This document shows, piece after piece, positions 21,354 through 31,990 of a stretch of 64,000 bases of DNA. Location: contig OY744537.1 in the NCBI GenBank assembly GCA_963556195.1, positions 20,421,726-20,485,725 of the forward strand, written 5' to 3'. The position numbers were made by a program, and so were the translations under genes. Origin of the DNA: Sepiola atlantica. Lineage: Eukaryota; Mollusca; Cephalopoda; Sepiida; Sepiolidae. Numbering within the stretch: position 1 is the stretch's first letter; every line of letters starts with the position of its first letter. The notes below the pieces were generated by a model. The model did not search any database and was not told where the DNA came from. It saw nothing but the letters and a program-made list of their open reading frames with translations.

Positions 21354-21465
21354 CTTGGTTAGTTTTTGCTTTTTATCTTCTGTGAAGTGGACACTTGCAG
21401 TGCAAAAGGCAGGAACAACAATTCCTTCTAAATGGGTTTTTAATTCATCAGCATTTTTCCTTTGA
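21354..21465 (-). CDS. CHERP: CHERP orthologue, internal exon encoding the C-terminal part of the CID domain
   Basis: The minus-strand exon is 112 nt. An acceptor (TTTGCATTTGCAG) precedes it and a GTGAGT donor follows. The first T completes a split codon, then 37 codons begin QRKNADELKTHL and contain VVPAFCTA and EDKKQKLTK. This matches, from memory, human CHERP around 'CQRKQARELLAALQKVVVPIYC...EEDKQQKI'. CHERP is a nuclear SR-type splicing-associated protein with SWAP, CID and G-patch domains. This exon would supply the last helices of the CID, the fold that binds the RNA polymerase II C-terminal repeat. It ends in phase 0 and joins the exon at 13173-13223 in frame across an intron of about 8.1 kb. 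I could not find the preceding exon, which should end in a Cys codon beginning TG. The assignment rests on four consecutive in-frame exons, so it is strong despite the short length. Confidence 0.85.
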
Positions 21466-21534
21466 CTGCAAATGCAAAGAAATACATTTTAACTAAAGAA
21501 ATACATTTAATTTAACTAAACAAAATAAAACATC

Positions 21535-21712
21535 TATTTACCCTCAAACCCAAAAGGCCATTTTTGGGGAAGTTCTTGGGTCTAGCCGCTGCAAAAAGTT
21601 GTTAGATCACCACCATAGACAAAAAGAGTTTCATGATCTCATTCGATATTTCAATGTTGTGTGCTTTGATTATTTATATAATCACATTTTGTTTGGGTTT
21701 GGAGGAAATAAT
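21535..21712. mobile_element. Possible small MITE in the CHERP intron
   Basis: CCCTCAAACCCAAAAGG at the left and TTTGTTTGGGTTTGGAGG at the right are inverted over about 17 bp with two mismatches. No target duplication is clear. It lies about 70 bp upstream of the CHERP exon acceptor. Confidence 0.35.
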
Positions 21713-22036
21713 GTTTTAAAAAAGGTTCGCTTTAGATATTTCAAATACAGATAAATGCACACAAATATGTTTCTTTTAAATGGAATTTTCTTTTTCTAAT
21801 TACCTGCTTTAAAAATTAATGGAACAGAAAATATTTAAGAAATCTGAGCTATTTTACTGTTATTTAATTTTTTTTTTTTTCATTATTTTCTGCATAAACA
21901 ACTATTGCGTATATAGAGCAAAAACTGTAGAATGCAATTAAAACTGAATAACACAGAACTCTTATTTATTAAAACAGGATTTTTAAAATGTTTATGCAAA
22001 TGAGATGTACCATGACTATTGTATAAGCCTTTTATA

Positions 22037-22200
22037 ATCTAACATATAAAGTTATCTTTATGGATGTTCCATGTTGGACCTAAATAGCAATGCATGTGAC
22101 AAATCCATATTTGATTTTGACTATCTAGTCAATTGCATTATTTATTGGTCTCTGCTGCTTGCTATTGAAAATGTTCATTCCAATCGATTTCATTGATTCC
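22037..22200 (+). repeat. 5' fragment of Helitron-like family 1
   Basis: TCTAACATATAAAGTTATCT matches the start of family 1, followed by GGACCTAAATAGCAATGC (as at 38988). The 3' end is missing. From 22200 to 22820 I see only AT-rich sequence. Confidence 0.45.
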
Positions 22201-22827
22201 ACACTATATCCAGTTCAGCTTTTCCTTCAGTAAGATATAGATTGAGACATACACCAGTAATTTCTGTTTATTACAAATACACAAAATTAAAAATACCTAT
22301 AAAAATTTTAATCATTTATTATCCTAAGTAGATTTTTTTTGTTCTCTGAAATAGATTTTATTCTGTTGCCGACCGATCACTTCTGACATGTTAAAAATAT
22401 ACAACTTCTTAACTAATACAATAAAACGCTATTTTTTTCTCATTTTCTTTTTCTTTTAATTTTTCTTCCCTCACATCTCAAAGGTCAATTTACATTCTTT
22501 CAGTTAAAATAACAGGTTCAAATGTAAGTTTGCAAAGATGTTAGAAATTTTATTGAAACTGATCCATTTTTATTTATTAATTTTTTAGTTGAAAAAAAAA
22601 GAAAAGAAAGAAAACAGGTTCAAATGTAAACTTGCAAAGACGCCCGATATATTTACAAATAGTTTTTTCACAATATAAACAACACCATGTAGGCCCGGGT
22701 AAGACCGGGTCAAGTCAGCTATTCAGTATATAAAACATACTGCATGCTAACAGGATTTCAATGATTTAATATGATGATGTTTGCATTGATGTGGAAATAT
22801 GTACAGATTTTCAGATTTATTTATATA

Positions 22828-24158
22828 CAGGGTGTTTCAAAAGTCTTGGGAACATAACGATTTTTAATAACTCAAAAACTATTAGGAGTTGAAAAATGAA
22901 ATTGGTACCGTTGGAAAGGTTAAAGTTTCAAGTTTTGTGGGGAATCTTCAAAGTTGCTCAATATGAGCACCATTCGTCACACGGCAGACATCTAGTCGAT
23001 AGTCCATTTCCTGCCAAACGCGTTCCAGCATCTTGACGTCAATGGTTCCCACAACTGCCGTTACTCGAGCCTTTAGTTCGTCAATATCTCTTGGAAGGGG
23101 CGGCACATAGACTTGTTGCTTGACAAAGCCCCAAAGGAAAAAGTCACACGGGGTAAGATCTGGAGACCTAGGAGGCCAGGGCATGAGAACGTCATCACCT
23201 CGCCCAGATCTCCCAATCCATCTACCAGGCAGCCTTGTGTTAAGAAACTGCCTTACTCTAAGACTCCAGTGTGGTGGTGCACCATCTTGTTGAAAAATGA
23301 AGTCATCAGATTCTGCTTGTTCCAACTGAGCCATTAACCAGTCTTCCAGCATGTTGAGATAGGATTCACCAGTGATAGTTGCCTCTTCAAAGAAGAACGG
23401 TCCATAGACACCTTTCTTGGAAATTGCACAAAACACGTTCACTTTTGGTGAATCTCGCTCGTGCTCAAGAAGCTCATGAGGATTCTCAGTACCCCATATG
23501 CGAGTGTTATGCTTGTTAACTTTGCCATTCAGATGGAAGGTCGCCTCATCGCTAAAAACAAGCCGGTCATCAAAGCCGTTATCTTCCAACTTCTCTTGCA
23601 TTGCAATGCAAAAGTCACGGCGAAGTGGCTTATCAGTGTCCTTCAACTTTTGGACCAACTTGAGCTTGTAAGGTACCATTTGCAGTCGTTTCCTTAAGAC
23701 ACGCCAGACAGTTGCTGGAGCAAGCTGAAGTTCCCTGCTGGCTCTTCTCACTGATTTACGGGGGCTCCGCTGAAAGGCTGTCCGAACTTGCTCAACTGCA
23801 TCTTCTGAAGTTGAAGGGCGACCTGTTCGCTTACTTGGGCACAAACACCCATCTTTCACAAATTTAGCATGCCATCTGACAATGGATTTCCTTTCAGGGG
23901 CTTCTTTTTTAAATTTCCTGCGAAATGCACGCTGAACACATGTCCACGATTCAGTCTTTGCAAATTGGAGGACGCAAAATGCCTTGTCTTGTTTAGAGAA
24001 CGCCATTACTGCACCTGGAAAGATAACACGAAAATCATTAATATGACCAAAAACTTAATTAAGCAAGCTTTAAAATGGCACCAGTTTCATTTTTCTACCT
24101 GGAATAGTTCATGAGATATACGCATTTGTAATGTTCCCAAGACTTTTGAAACACCCTG
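22828..24158 (-). mobile_element. Complete mariner-like transposon (DD41D) with TIRs and TA duplication
   Basis: The element starts CAGGGTGTTTCAAAAGTCTT and ends with the inverse of the same sequence. The first 28 bp of the two ends are identical. TA dinucleotides flank both sides (22826-22827 and 24159-24160), as expected of Tc1/mariner insertion. Length is 1331 bp with one uninterrupted transposase gene. It lies about 1.4 kb 5' of the first visible CHERP exon and in the same orientation, probably within a CHERP intron. Identical TIRs and an open frame indicate recent insertion compared with every other element here. Confidence 0.93.
22948..24006 (-). CDS. Mariner-superfamily transposase, DD41D, uninterrupted
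   Basis: This 352-aa cut-and-paste transposase starts MAFSKQDKAF and ends THIEQL-like (AHIEQL). Two helix-turn-helix regions are expected at about residues 1-55 and 68-115; the second contains SPRKSVRRASRELQ and TVWRVL. A DDE catalytic domain follows: D153 in VFSDEATFHLNG, D241 in FIFQQDGAPPHW and D283 in PRSPDLTPCDFFLWG. There are 41 residues between the last two aspartates, the spacing reported for rosa-type mariners rather than canonical DD34D mariner. All three acidic residues are present and there is no stop or frameshift. The start codon follows about 150 bp of untranslated sequence after the TIR. This is the only apparently intact long ORF in the window. It would act in the nucleus on its own TIRs; activity is inferred, not shown. 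Confidence 0.92.
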   Translation of the reverse strand: MAFSKQDKAFCVLQFAKTESWTCVQRAFRRKFKKEAPERKSIVRWHAKFVKDGCLCPSKRTGRPSTSEDAVEQVRTAFQRSPRKSVRRASRELQLAPATVWRVLRKRLQMVPYKLKLVQKLKDTDKPLRRDFCIAMQEKLEDNGFDDRLVFSDEATFHLNGKVNKHNTRIWGTENPHELLEHERDSPKVNVFCAISKKGVYGPFFFEEATITGESYLNMLEDWLMAQLEQAESDDFIFQQDGAPPHWSLRVRQFLNTRLPGRWIGRSGRGDDVLMPWPPRSPDLTPCDFFLWGFVKQQVYVPPLPRDIDELKARVTAVVGTIDVKMLERVWQEMDYRLDVCRVTNGAHIEQL

Positions 24159-24743
24159 TATATTGAAGATGACGGTTGTTGAAATCTTTTTAGTTTGTTC
24201 ACAAAAAATACATTTTTAGTTTGGTGCATATTCTATTTTTTTTTTAAATAAATGAACCGGTTGTATTATGATTATGGCAACAGAAAAAAATTTAAATAAA
24301 TTTCATAAACTTCAAAATACAATACAAACATTTCAAAGGAGGAGGAGGACATTTTCATGATAATAAAAAATAAAAAGGAATACGTTTTATTGATCTGTTT
24401 TAGTATCAATAGACAATTGGATGGTGGGGATGCTATTATAGTTATTGACATCAACTGTTTAAACAAACAGACCTACTCGAGGATATTACACATGTCGATT
24501 TCCCGGATAAAGATAAAATAGTAGACTGGACTCTCTGTGTGAATAACCAGTCTAAGAGAATGATAATTGAATACCTGTTGTATCAGAGCTGAAAAATGAC
24601 TCAATAAAGAAAAGCAAAACACAGGACAGCTATCTTACTGGGAAAGTCCAAAATGAAAACTATGGGCAAAGTACATAATTGTCTTGGAAAATAAGCAGAA
24701 AAAATAAACGTCACCAGCATATCGATTGTCCGTCACTTGAGCC

Positions 24744-25070
24744 GTGGAGGATTCGATTGTGGCATACATCATCAACAAGAATTTAAATCTACCTTTTGAG
24801 GATTTTTTCACTCCAACGCCAAGTTATTGTCTCCCAGGGACCCCGCAAAAGATGTATCATACGTGCTTTAATCTCATAGAAGATAAAAAAAAAGTATTCT
24901 CTGTCAGTGTTTCTGCCCCATGGAACAGCCTACCATATCCTGGTTTAAAATCGGTTTGGACAAACATCCAGATGTTATATAAATGTACGCATCTTCGAAC
25001 TGTCTTTTTACATGGCTTGTTGTACGCTGTTACAATAAATTTCATTTGGTATATTAGGGGAAATCCCATT
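24744..25070 (+). pseudogene. LINE RT C-terminal fragment
   Basis: SYCLPGTPQKMYHTCFNLIE, KKVFSVSVSAPWNSLPYPGL resembles the 'R..FFSVRVIxPWNSLP' C-terminus of Jockey/CR1-like LINEs. It breaks before a normal end and leads into the 84-bp array. Confidence 0.5.
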
Positions 25071-25127
25071 ATAGTTGGGTCCAGCAAAGTCTGGTAAAAA
25101 ATTGCAATGCTGGCATTCTCATGTTTC

Positions 25128-26557
25128 TTTTTAGTAAAATGTTCCAAATTAATATGTTTCGTTCCTTTAGACATTAACGTTTTTTATTTATTATTTTTTT
25201 TAAATGTTGATTTTTAGTAAAGAGTTCCAAATTAATATGTTTTGTTCCTTGAGACATTAACGTTTTTTATTTATTTATTTTTTTTAAATGTTGATTTTTA
25301 GTAAAGAGTTCCAAATTAATATGTTTCGTTCCTTTAGACATTAACGTTTTTTATTTATTTATTTTTTTTAAATGTTGATTTTTAGTAAAGAGTTCCAAAT
25401 TAATATGTTTCGTTCCTTTAGACATTAACGTTTTTTATTTATTTATTTTTTTTAAATGTTGATTTTTAGTAAAGAGTTCCAAATTAATATGTTTCGTTCC
25501 TTTAGACATTAACGTTTTTTATTTATTTATTTTTTTTAAATGTTGATTTTTAGTAAAGAGTTCCAAATTAATATGTTTCGTTCCTTTAGACATTAACGTT
25601 TTTTATTTATTTATTTTTTTAAAATTTGATTTTTAGTAAAGAGTTCCAAATTAATATGTTTCGTTCCTTTAGACATTAACGTTTTTTATTTATTTATTTT
25701 TTTTAAATGTTGATTTTTAGTAAAGAGTTCCAAATTAATATGTTTTGTTCCTTGAGACATTAACGTTTTTTATTTATTTATTTTTTTTAAATGTTGATTT
25801 TTAGTAAAGAGTTCCAAATTAATATGTTTCGTTCCTTTAGACATTAACGTTTTTTATTTATTTATTTTTTTAAAATTTGATTTTTAGTAAAGAGTTCCAA
25901 ATTAATATGTTTCGTTCCTTTAGACATTAACGTTTTTTATTTATTTATTTTTTTTAAATGTTGATTTTTAGTAAAGAGTTCCAAATTAATATGTTTCGTT
26001 CCTTTAGACATTAACGTTTTTTATTTATTTATTTTTTTAAAATTTGATTTTTAGTAAAGAGTTCCAAATTAATATGTTTCGTTCCTTTAGACATTAACGT
26101 TTTTTATTTATTTATTTTTTTTAAATGTTGATTTTTAGTAAAGAGTTCCAAATTAATATGTTTTGTTCCTTGAGACATTAACGTTTTTTATTTATTTATT
26201 TTTTTTAAATGTTGATTTTTAGTAAAGAGTTCCAAATTAATATGTTTCGTTCCTTTAGACATTAACGTTTTTTATTTATTTATTTTTTTTAAATGTTGAT
26301 TTTTAGTAAAGAGTTCCAAATTAATATGTTTTGTTCCTTGAGACATTAACGTTTTTTATTTATTTATTTTTTTAAAATGTTGATTTTTAGTAAAGAGTTC
26401 CAAATTAATATGTTTCGTTCCTTTAGACATTAACGTTTTTTATTTATTTATTTTTTTTAAATGTTGATTTTTAGTAAAGAGTTCCAAATTAATATGTTTC
26501 GTTCCTTGAGACATTAACGTTTTTTATTTATTTATTTTTTTAAGTGTTGATTTTTCT
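25128..26557. repeat. 84-bp minisatellite x ~17
   Basis: The unit is TTGATTTTTAGTAAAGAGTT then CCAAATTAATATGTTTCGTT and CCTTTAGACATTAACG. Two linked variants alternate irregularly: CGTTCCTTTAGAC and TGTTCCTTGAGAC. The second occurs in units near 25230, 25730, 26150 and 26315. A third site varies TAAATGTTG/AAAATTTG. The last unit (26482) combines CGTTCC with TTGAGAC, a recombinant. Confidence 0.95.
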
Positions 26558-26559
26558 TA

Positions 26560-27046
26560 AGAGAGGAAAACTTTTCTTTATTGTTTCGGCAGCATCTTAA
26601 AACAACTTCACTTTGTTTTTCTATACTTTGAACGGATCCATTTGATAAAGTTTTTTCTCAAGACGTACATAAATTCATGTTTATTGGAAATTCTTACTTT
26701 TGAAAACTGATTTAATGCCATTTTGAATCTTTGAATTCTTATATTTTAAGCTCTATTGTTTCATATCAAAAATACTGAGCTTTTTATGCTTCAATGCAAG
26801 TTTGAAATAATTTGTAAAGATAGCCCCAAACAATATTTCTTATGCGAATTTCACTATTTAAATCATTTTTTAAATCAAGTTCTAAATAAAGAGCATACAC
26901 AAAGGTATAATAGTTGTTTCAAGGCAGCATTTATTTTAAGTGATACAGTGAAACAATTTTTTTTTTAAAAACACAAGACCATCATCTGAAAAAGTTTTTG
27001 CATGTGTGTCCCTTCCTCACCAAATAAAATCAACAGCAATGTCTAA

Positions 27047-27050
<4 letters not shown>
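26560..27050. other. AT-rich sequence, nothing recognised
   Basis: No repeat match or coding signature is seen. It is bounded by the 84-bp array and by a (TA)n tract at 27057-27096. Confidence 0.5.
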
Positions 27051-27056
<6 letters not shown>

Positions 27057-27102
<46 letters not shown>

Positions 27103-27437
27103 CATATTATAAATAGCCTAATGATTCCCCTTGAGAATAAAACAAAAAAATTTCTGTGTAGCTTATTTGACATGAGTATATTTTTATAATACTAGATAGA
27201 TAGGAAAAGGACTTGTTAGAATATTTATTTTCGGAATCTGGTTTGATTATATTAAATATTAACCTATATATATAAAATACACCTAGATGTATATACATAC
27301 ACAGACACACACATATATATATATATAAAGCTAAATACATTTTATCATTTATTATTAATATAACTTTATCTTATAAAATATTGAGCCTTTATTTGTTCAG
27401 TATCCGCTGTCTCAATTTGGATCTGTTCCAATTTTGA

Positions 27438-27465
<28 letters not shown>
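27057..27465. repeat. (TA)n and (GT)n microsatellites
   Basis: (TA)n lies at 27057-27096 and (GT)n at 27440-27465. Similar (TA)n tracts are at 44-75, 1546-1576, 7498-7522, 35515-35551, 38754-38783, 43858-43893, 49934-49960, 54637-54663, 55186-55212, 57088-57140, 60030-60059 and 60702-60746. G-runs are at 21327-21342 and 40090-40107. Confidence 0.9.
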
Positions 27466-27469
<4 letters not shown>

Positions 27470-27639
27470 GTTGCATTCTTTATCCCTATACAATTTTTCT
27501 ACTTTCTTGATTTAGGTGAGTAAGTATCTTTCAGTCCAATTTACAACATCAACACGGGTCACTGACTTTCTATCCAATTTTATGATATTGATTACCACAC
27601 TAAAATTTATGAATATAATACTGATCCTGTGTCCCCATT

Positions 27640-27745
27640 TACTTGTCTCCCCATGAGGGCAAAGTCAGACACATGGTCAGTTTTTAATGTAGGTAAAATT
27701 CAGCTCCCCTAAAACGAGCACACTGGATTGTGAACAAAAAAGTTG
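27640..27745 (-). repeat. Tail fragment of U2-headed element family 2
   Basis: TACTTGTCTCCCCATGAGGG, CATGGTCAGTTTTTAATGTA and CAGCTCCCCTAAAACGAGC match, inverted, the 3' part of 2330-2455. It is 5' truncated with no head. Confidence 0.6.
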
Positions 27746-28394
27746 TTTCAGTCTTGGTTCACGATTATCGATTAACCTTCTCAAAAAAAAAAAAAATTTT
27801 TAATTTTTATTTGCATCTATTTTTGTTTTTAATGATTTTTCAGCATTGTTCCAAAGTTTGTAAAATTGCTTAGAACTTCTACAGATAACAAATGTTACTG
27901 AAGTTTTAACATTATAGTTATGACCCTCTTACTTGCTATAGAAGACTGTTTCAGCTCATGTATATAATAATAATATAATGGAGATTTGGCATCTGTCAGT
28001 GACCCAAACTATGTCACTGTTCACGTCACAATTAGTTTCTCACTTATTATTCATTATGATTTTATTTTTAAATTTGATCCCATCTACCTTCTTTTAATAC
28101 CCCATTCATTTTATATATAACGAAATAGTGGTTCACAAACTGAATCGCGTGTCTAATTTACATATTGATTTTAATAAATAATTTGCAAGTATAATTGATT
28201 TTAAATTTTTCCACTCTATTCTAACGCGCATTCAAAATAAATCGTAAAGGAAAGCAATAACAACAACAAAACAGAGAAATAACTTGGGGTGAACTAAGTT
28301 TTAAAAAAGCAATAAGAAAAAAAAACCCCAAAAAACAGAAATAACTGTCATTTTATTATCTATTTATTTAGTTAAACAGTTGAATTTAATAATA

Positions 28395-28755
28395 CCCAAA
28401 CACACACACACAAAAAAAACAAAAAAACGTAGTGATACCAGTTGCAGTGCAGAATCTGACAGGATGAAAAGACTGGGGAAGCATAGTGTCATCCAGACCT
28501 CAACTAAAATAGTATGCAGAGTACTGGAATTGTAAGGAGGACTATTGCCACCCAAATCTCAGAGGAGAAATCAATGATAGGCGACTGTTGCGATACCGCA
28601 AGGTCATTTGTGGCGGGTATCGAAAAGAGGTGGAGAGTACTGGAAATCTGGGGAGGCTTGTTGTCACTCAGACTCCAAAGAACACCACCGATTGTTGTCA
28701 GTGAGCAATCACTGACGATGACTTGTGTGATAACTCCTAGTGAGTACAAATAGTA
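28395..28755 (+). repeat. Two-fold degenerate repeat ('GGAGAGTACTGGAATTGTGAGG')
   Basis: GCAGAGTACTGGAATTGTAA GGAGGACTATTGCCACCCA and GGAGAGTACTGGAAATCTGG GGAGGCTTGTTGTCACTC are diverged direct copies about 120 bp apart, preceded by a third partial copy at 28465. GC content is above the background. It ends in (GTA)n at 28750-28778. Confidence 0.55.
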
Positions 28756-29464
28756 GTAGTAGTAGTAGTAGTAGTAGTTTGACACTTGTTAGAATGTGTC
28801 TTTATGAAATGCCAACACAGGATGATCTATTATTGATATAATAGGTTGGTAAAAAGAGAGCTGTCCTCTTCCTGTCATGGTGGTACCCACCCTTTTTGCC
28901 ATGTCCACTGGCCCTTACTAGGGTATTTTTTTTTTTTCTACATAAAGAGCCGTCGTTGAGAAAGATACAAAAGGCCTTTCAGCTTCTGATATTTACACAG
29001 GTGTCATGCCTATTAGAAAAGCAACAACAGGGGAGGAAGGGGGGGGGGGGGGCGGGGACAGACAAAACTAAAAATAGAGAATGAGAGTTTAAAAAACAAC
29101 AAAAAAAAACAACAAAAAAAAAACAACAAAAAAAAACAACAAAAAAAACAGGCGACATGGACTTCCAGTCTGGCTATCAATAATACTTCCAGCTATTTCA
29201 GGTATCTCAACTTAAAAGGCAGACATTAGCGACTACCTGGGAATAAACTGGCTTTCCATTTTTAGATGCAAACATTAGTGACGATATAGGTTGGTAGGTC
29301 TCACTTAACCTTGCCCTTAACTTCGTCTTTTAACCTTGACCTTAAAAGTAGAAGACATAAGTTGTTGCTGTTGCTGTTTTTTTTGTTTTTTTTCTTAAGT
29401 TGTGTACAAGTTGGATTGAATTTAGAAAAGTTTTTTTTGGAGGGGGGGGGGGGTATTCGGACTA

Positions 29465-29765
29465 CTACTCTCATTTTGGCTGCTACATTCACAATGTTTT
29501 GACCGGTGTAACCTCCGATTTTCTTCAGGTACATTTTCTCGAACTTCATAATCTTTATATCGAACTCAGTAACCTATACAGAATTTCGAACTGCACCCTT
29601 TATTTAATCCACAAGAGTATATTGTTCTCGTTCCATCAGTCATAACCGGGTGAAAGTGTCAATTAATTATTAAGTTATGTTTGGTTTATTATTGCCTATG
29701 GTAAAGATTGAACCTTCAACCTCCAGAAGACTGTCACTGAGAACTGATTGTTAATCAACACCTTT
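29465..29765 (-). mobile_element. TIR-element family member ('AACAACCAAGATGAGAA'), partial
   Basis: CTCATTTTGGCTGCTACATT, CCGGTGTAACCTCCGATTTT CTTCAGGTACA, ATATTGTTCTCGTTCCATCA and CCTTCAACCTCCAGAAGACT are collinear with 15825-16280 read inverted. A 3-kb-scale distance and the divergence show an old insertion. Confidence 0.65.
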
Positions 29766-30029
29766 TTTGGAAGGAAAGTTTCGTTTACATCAATCTCAGT
29801 TGTAATTACAAAGAAATGAACGTTTTTTTTTTTTGAAGAAAAGAAAAATTCAAAACAATTTTATCTTTGAGTCTTTAAAAAATTGTTTTTTTTACATTGT
29901 TTCCGTCAGGAAAGTAAGGCAGATGTTAACTATTGGCTTTGTTGTTTTAATTAATGAAATCATTTTTTTTTTTCAAATAAGATAAATATTAATTAATATT
30001 ATAAACTAGTATTAAAAAATTTACCTCCT

Positions 30030-30262
30030 TTGCAGATAAGGTAGGGTTTGAAAAGCCAGCGAACTAGGTGAAGTGCACCCTGGCCGACAGACAATGTCTG
30101 AGCATTCCTTAGTAAGAGCGCTTCAGATGATTAACAATTAACTCTCTCCTTAACACTTCTAAGAGAGAAGGTAAAGCCTAGGAGGGTGAACCTCTTAGGA
30201 GTGAACAAAATCATACCTCCACAACAGATACTACACTTTGCTCCTAGTCAAAAGACCGAGGA
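30030..30262 (-). mobile_element. Diverged U2-headed element (copy E)
   Basis: The head CTCGGTCTTTTGACTAGG then AGCAAAGTGTAGTATCTGTT is U2-like, followed by a shortened body (CCTAGGCTTTACCTTCTCTC, GCTGGCTTTTCAAACCCTAC) that aligns to parts of copies A-D. It lies about 170 bp from copy C in the same orientation. It shares the AGGAGCAAAG variant with copy F, so it probably belongs to the older subfamily that also gave the 4.3-5.0 kb array. Confidence 0.7.
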
Positions 30263-30389
30263 TAAAGTATAAAACTTAATTTGATATTTGTATCTTTTTA
30301 ATCGGATTTTTCATTTGACTTTCTAAGTGGGTGCATTTTTATTAGTGTTATGACTTTATTTGATTTGTAATAAAGCCATCAATATTATT

Positions 30390-30800
30390 ATTAAACATTT
30401 TCTCTGCTAGCTGTAGAATACACACTAAGTTATTTATCTACCTCCCACAAGGTAAGATGTGACACAAGGTCGGGAAAGTGGGATTAGATAAGCCAGCGCC
30501 TAAGAGGTGAGCACTCTGGCCATTTAAAAATTGCCTGGGCAGCCCCGTCGACATTCCCCGGTAGAGGCGCCTCAGACAGTAAGCAATAAACTTACTCCTC
30601 CCCAAAGAGGGGAGGCAAAGCCTGGGAGGGTGCACCTCCTAGAACTGCACAGGACCGGCAACACCCAATAGATCGGCGTAAATCCAGACCCAAAGGCCCG
30701 GACGATACCGGTTTATTAGTTAGAATACACACTAACATGGCTGAGTTTCCTCCAAGTCTTACGATTTTGGGTTAAGGTGTTTGCTTGGTTTAGTTCATGT
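30390..30800 (-). pseudogene. LINE-B 3' end, split by SINE copy C
   Basis: Removing 30431-30736 (SINE plus one target duplication) leaves a continuous minus-strand LINE tail: AACACCTTAACCCAAAATCG, GAAACTCAGCCATGTTAGTG, CAGCTAGCAGAGAAAATG and TTTAATAATAAT, matching 16515-16610. Confidence 0.8.
30431..30721 (-). mobile_element. U2-headed SINE family, body copy inserted in a LINE tail (copy C)
   Basis: The minus-strand body starts at AAACCGGTATCGTCCGGGCC and ends near CTTACCTTGTGGGAGG; it has no U2 head. TAGAATACACACTAA is present at both 30416-30430 and 30722-30736, a perfect 15-bp target duplication. The flanks join to form one LINE 3' end (same family as 16340-16625). It differs from copy D by scattered changes. 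Confidence 0.88.
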
Positions 30801-30999
30801 TCGTCCATTCTACAAATGTTGTCCAGTTTGGAAAATTTATTTTCTTCGTCATTAAGGAGTGTTGGTGGAGGAGGTCAACATTTTTTGCTGATGTGTCAGC
30901 TCGCCTGTTATTTCTCCTATTTTGATCACCATGATCATCTTTGTCCTTTTTTTTTCTTTCTTATGGGTGGGTCTTTTAGCAGTCAGCCTTGGCGATGGG

Positions 31000-31990
31000 A
31001 CACCAAGGGACCTCTGGACTCTGCGGAATCAAAGTTGTCCCTATATCGGTCAATCTCTGCTACTGGTGCCAATTTCAACCTCACTACCAGAAGGCGATCT
31101 TTAGAGAGAGAACATGTTTTGTGCTTAGTTGATAACTCAACGTATATTTATCACCCCCTTTTAAGTAAAAAATCAAAGGGGCTTTAAAAAGGGAGAATTA
31201 AATTTAAAGAATTCCTGAGAACTGCCCTAAGAAAAAGGACTTTTTAGTCAGATCCTGTTGTTTACGGAGCGACGTTCTTTAAAGGGAAATTTAAGAATCA
31301 GAGGTTCCTGAAAAAAGAATATTAGGGGAAGAAGATCCTAAAAATATTTAAATTGGTTTAACAAGAAGAGGTTAAAGAAAACAAGGTTCCGAGAGAGAGA
31401 GACTTTCAAGGAGGAACCCCTTTTTAAAGAAAAAAGGGTTGAAAACCAAGAAACGTTTTGAGAAAGAAACCGAAAAAGGGACAATTTAAAACAAAGACTT
31501 CTGAAGAAATCACTTTAGTCCAGAGGTCCTTGGAGAAGAGACTTTGTCAACCTGATATTCAAAAAAGGTCTTTTTAAATTGTATGTATCTATTTTAAAAT
31601 TTAAATTGTATGCCCCTTTTCCGACCACCTTATTTGTTTTTCTGTAAAAAAAACCCTTCAGTGATTCTTGGTTGGAGTACAATTCAAGAACTTGTGCCTT
31701 TTTTGTAAAAAATAATAACCTTTTTTCTTTTATCGTTGTGTCTAACGATTTTAATTTGTGAAAAGACCTTTTTGTGACTCTTTGTATGTTTTTTGTTTTT
31801 TTAATTATTGTTACTTTGGTTAACATAGTTAACCTAATTTGGAAAATAAAAGCAGCTACCTTTTTTTTTATATATTAATAAAACTGGATTGAATAACTAC
31901 CAGACCTCCCTTATTTGCTTCTTTTTTCCCTTGTTATTTATCCATTTTATTCTGTTTCTATCACCATTTTGTTACCCTAAAGTCTGATTT
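31000..31990. other. Unassigned region with a purine-rich tract (31160-31560)
   Basis: 31160-31560 is strongly A/G-biased on the plus strand, with recurrent AGGTTCCTGAAAAAAG-like units; the following 300 bp are T-rich. The small ORFs on both strands have no recognisable motif. It may be a decayed retroelement untranslated region, but I see no terminal repeats. Confidence 0.4.

Noticed and set aside
17338..26557. CRISPR array
   Set aside because: The regular repeats are contiguous minisatellites without unique spacers, in clearly eukaryotic DNA.
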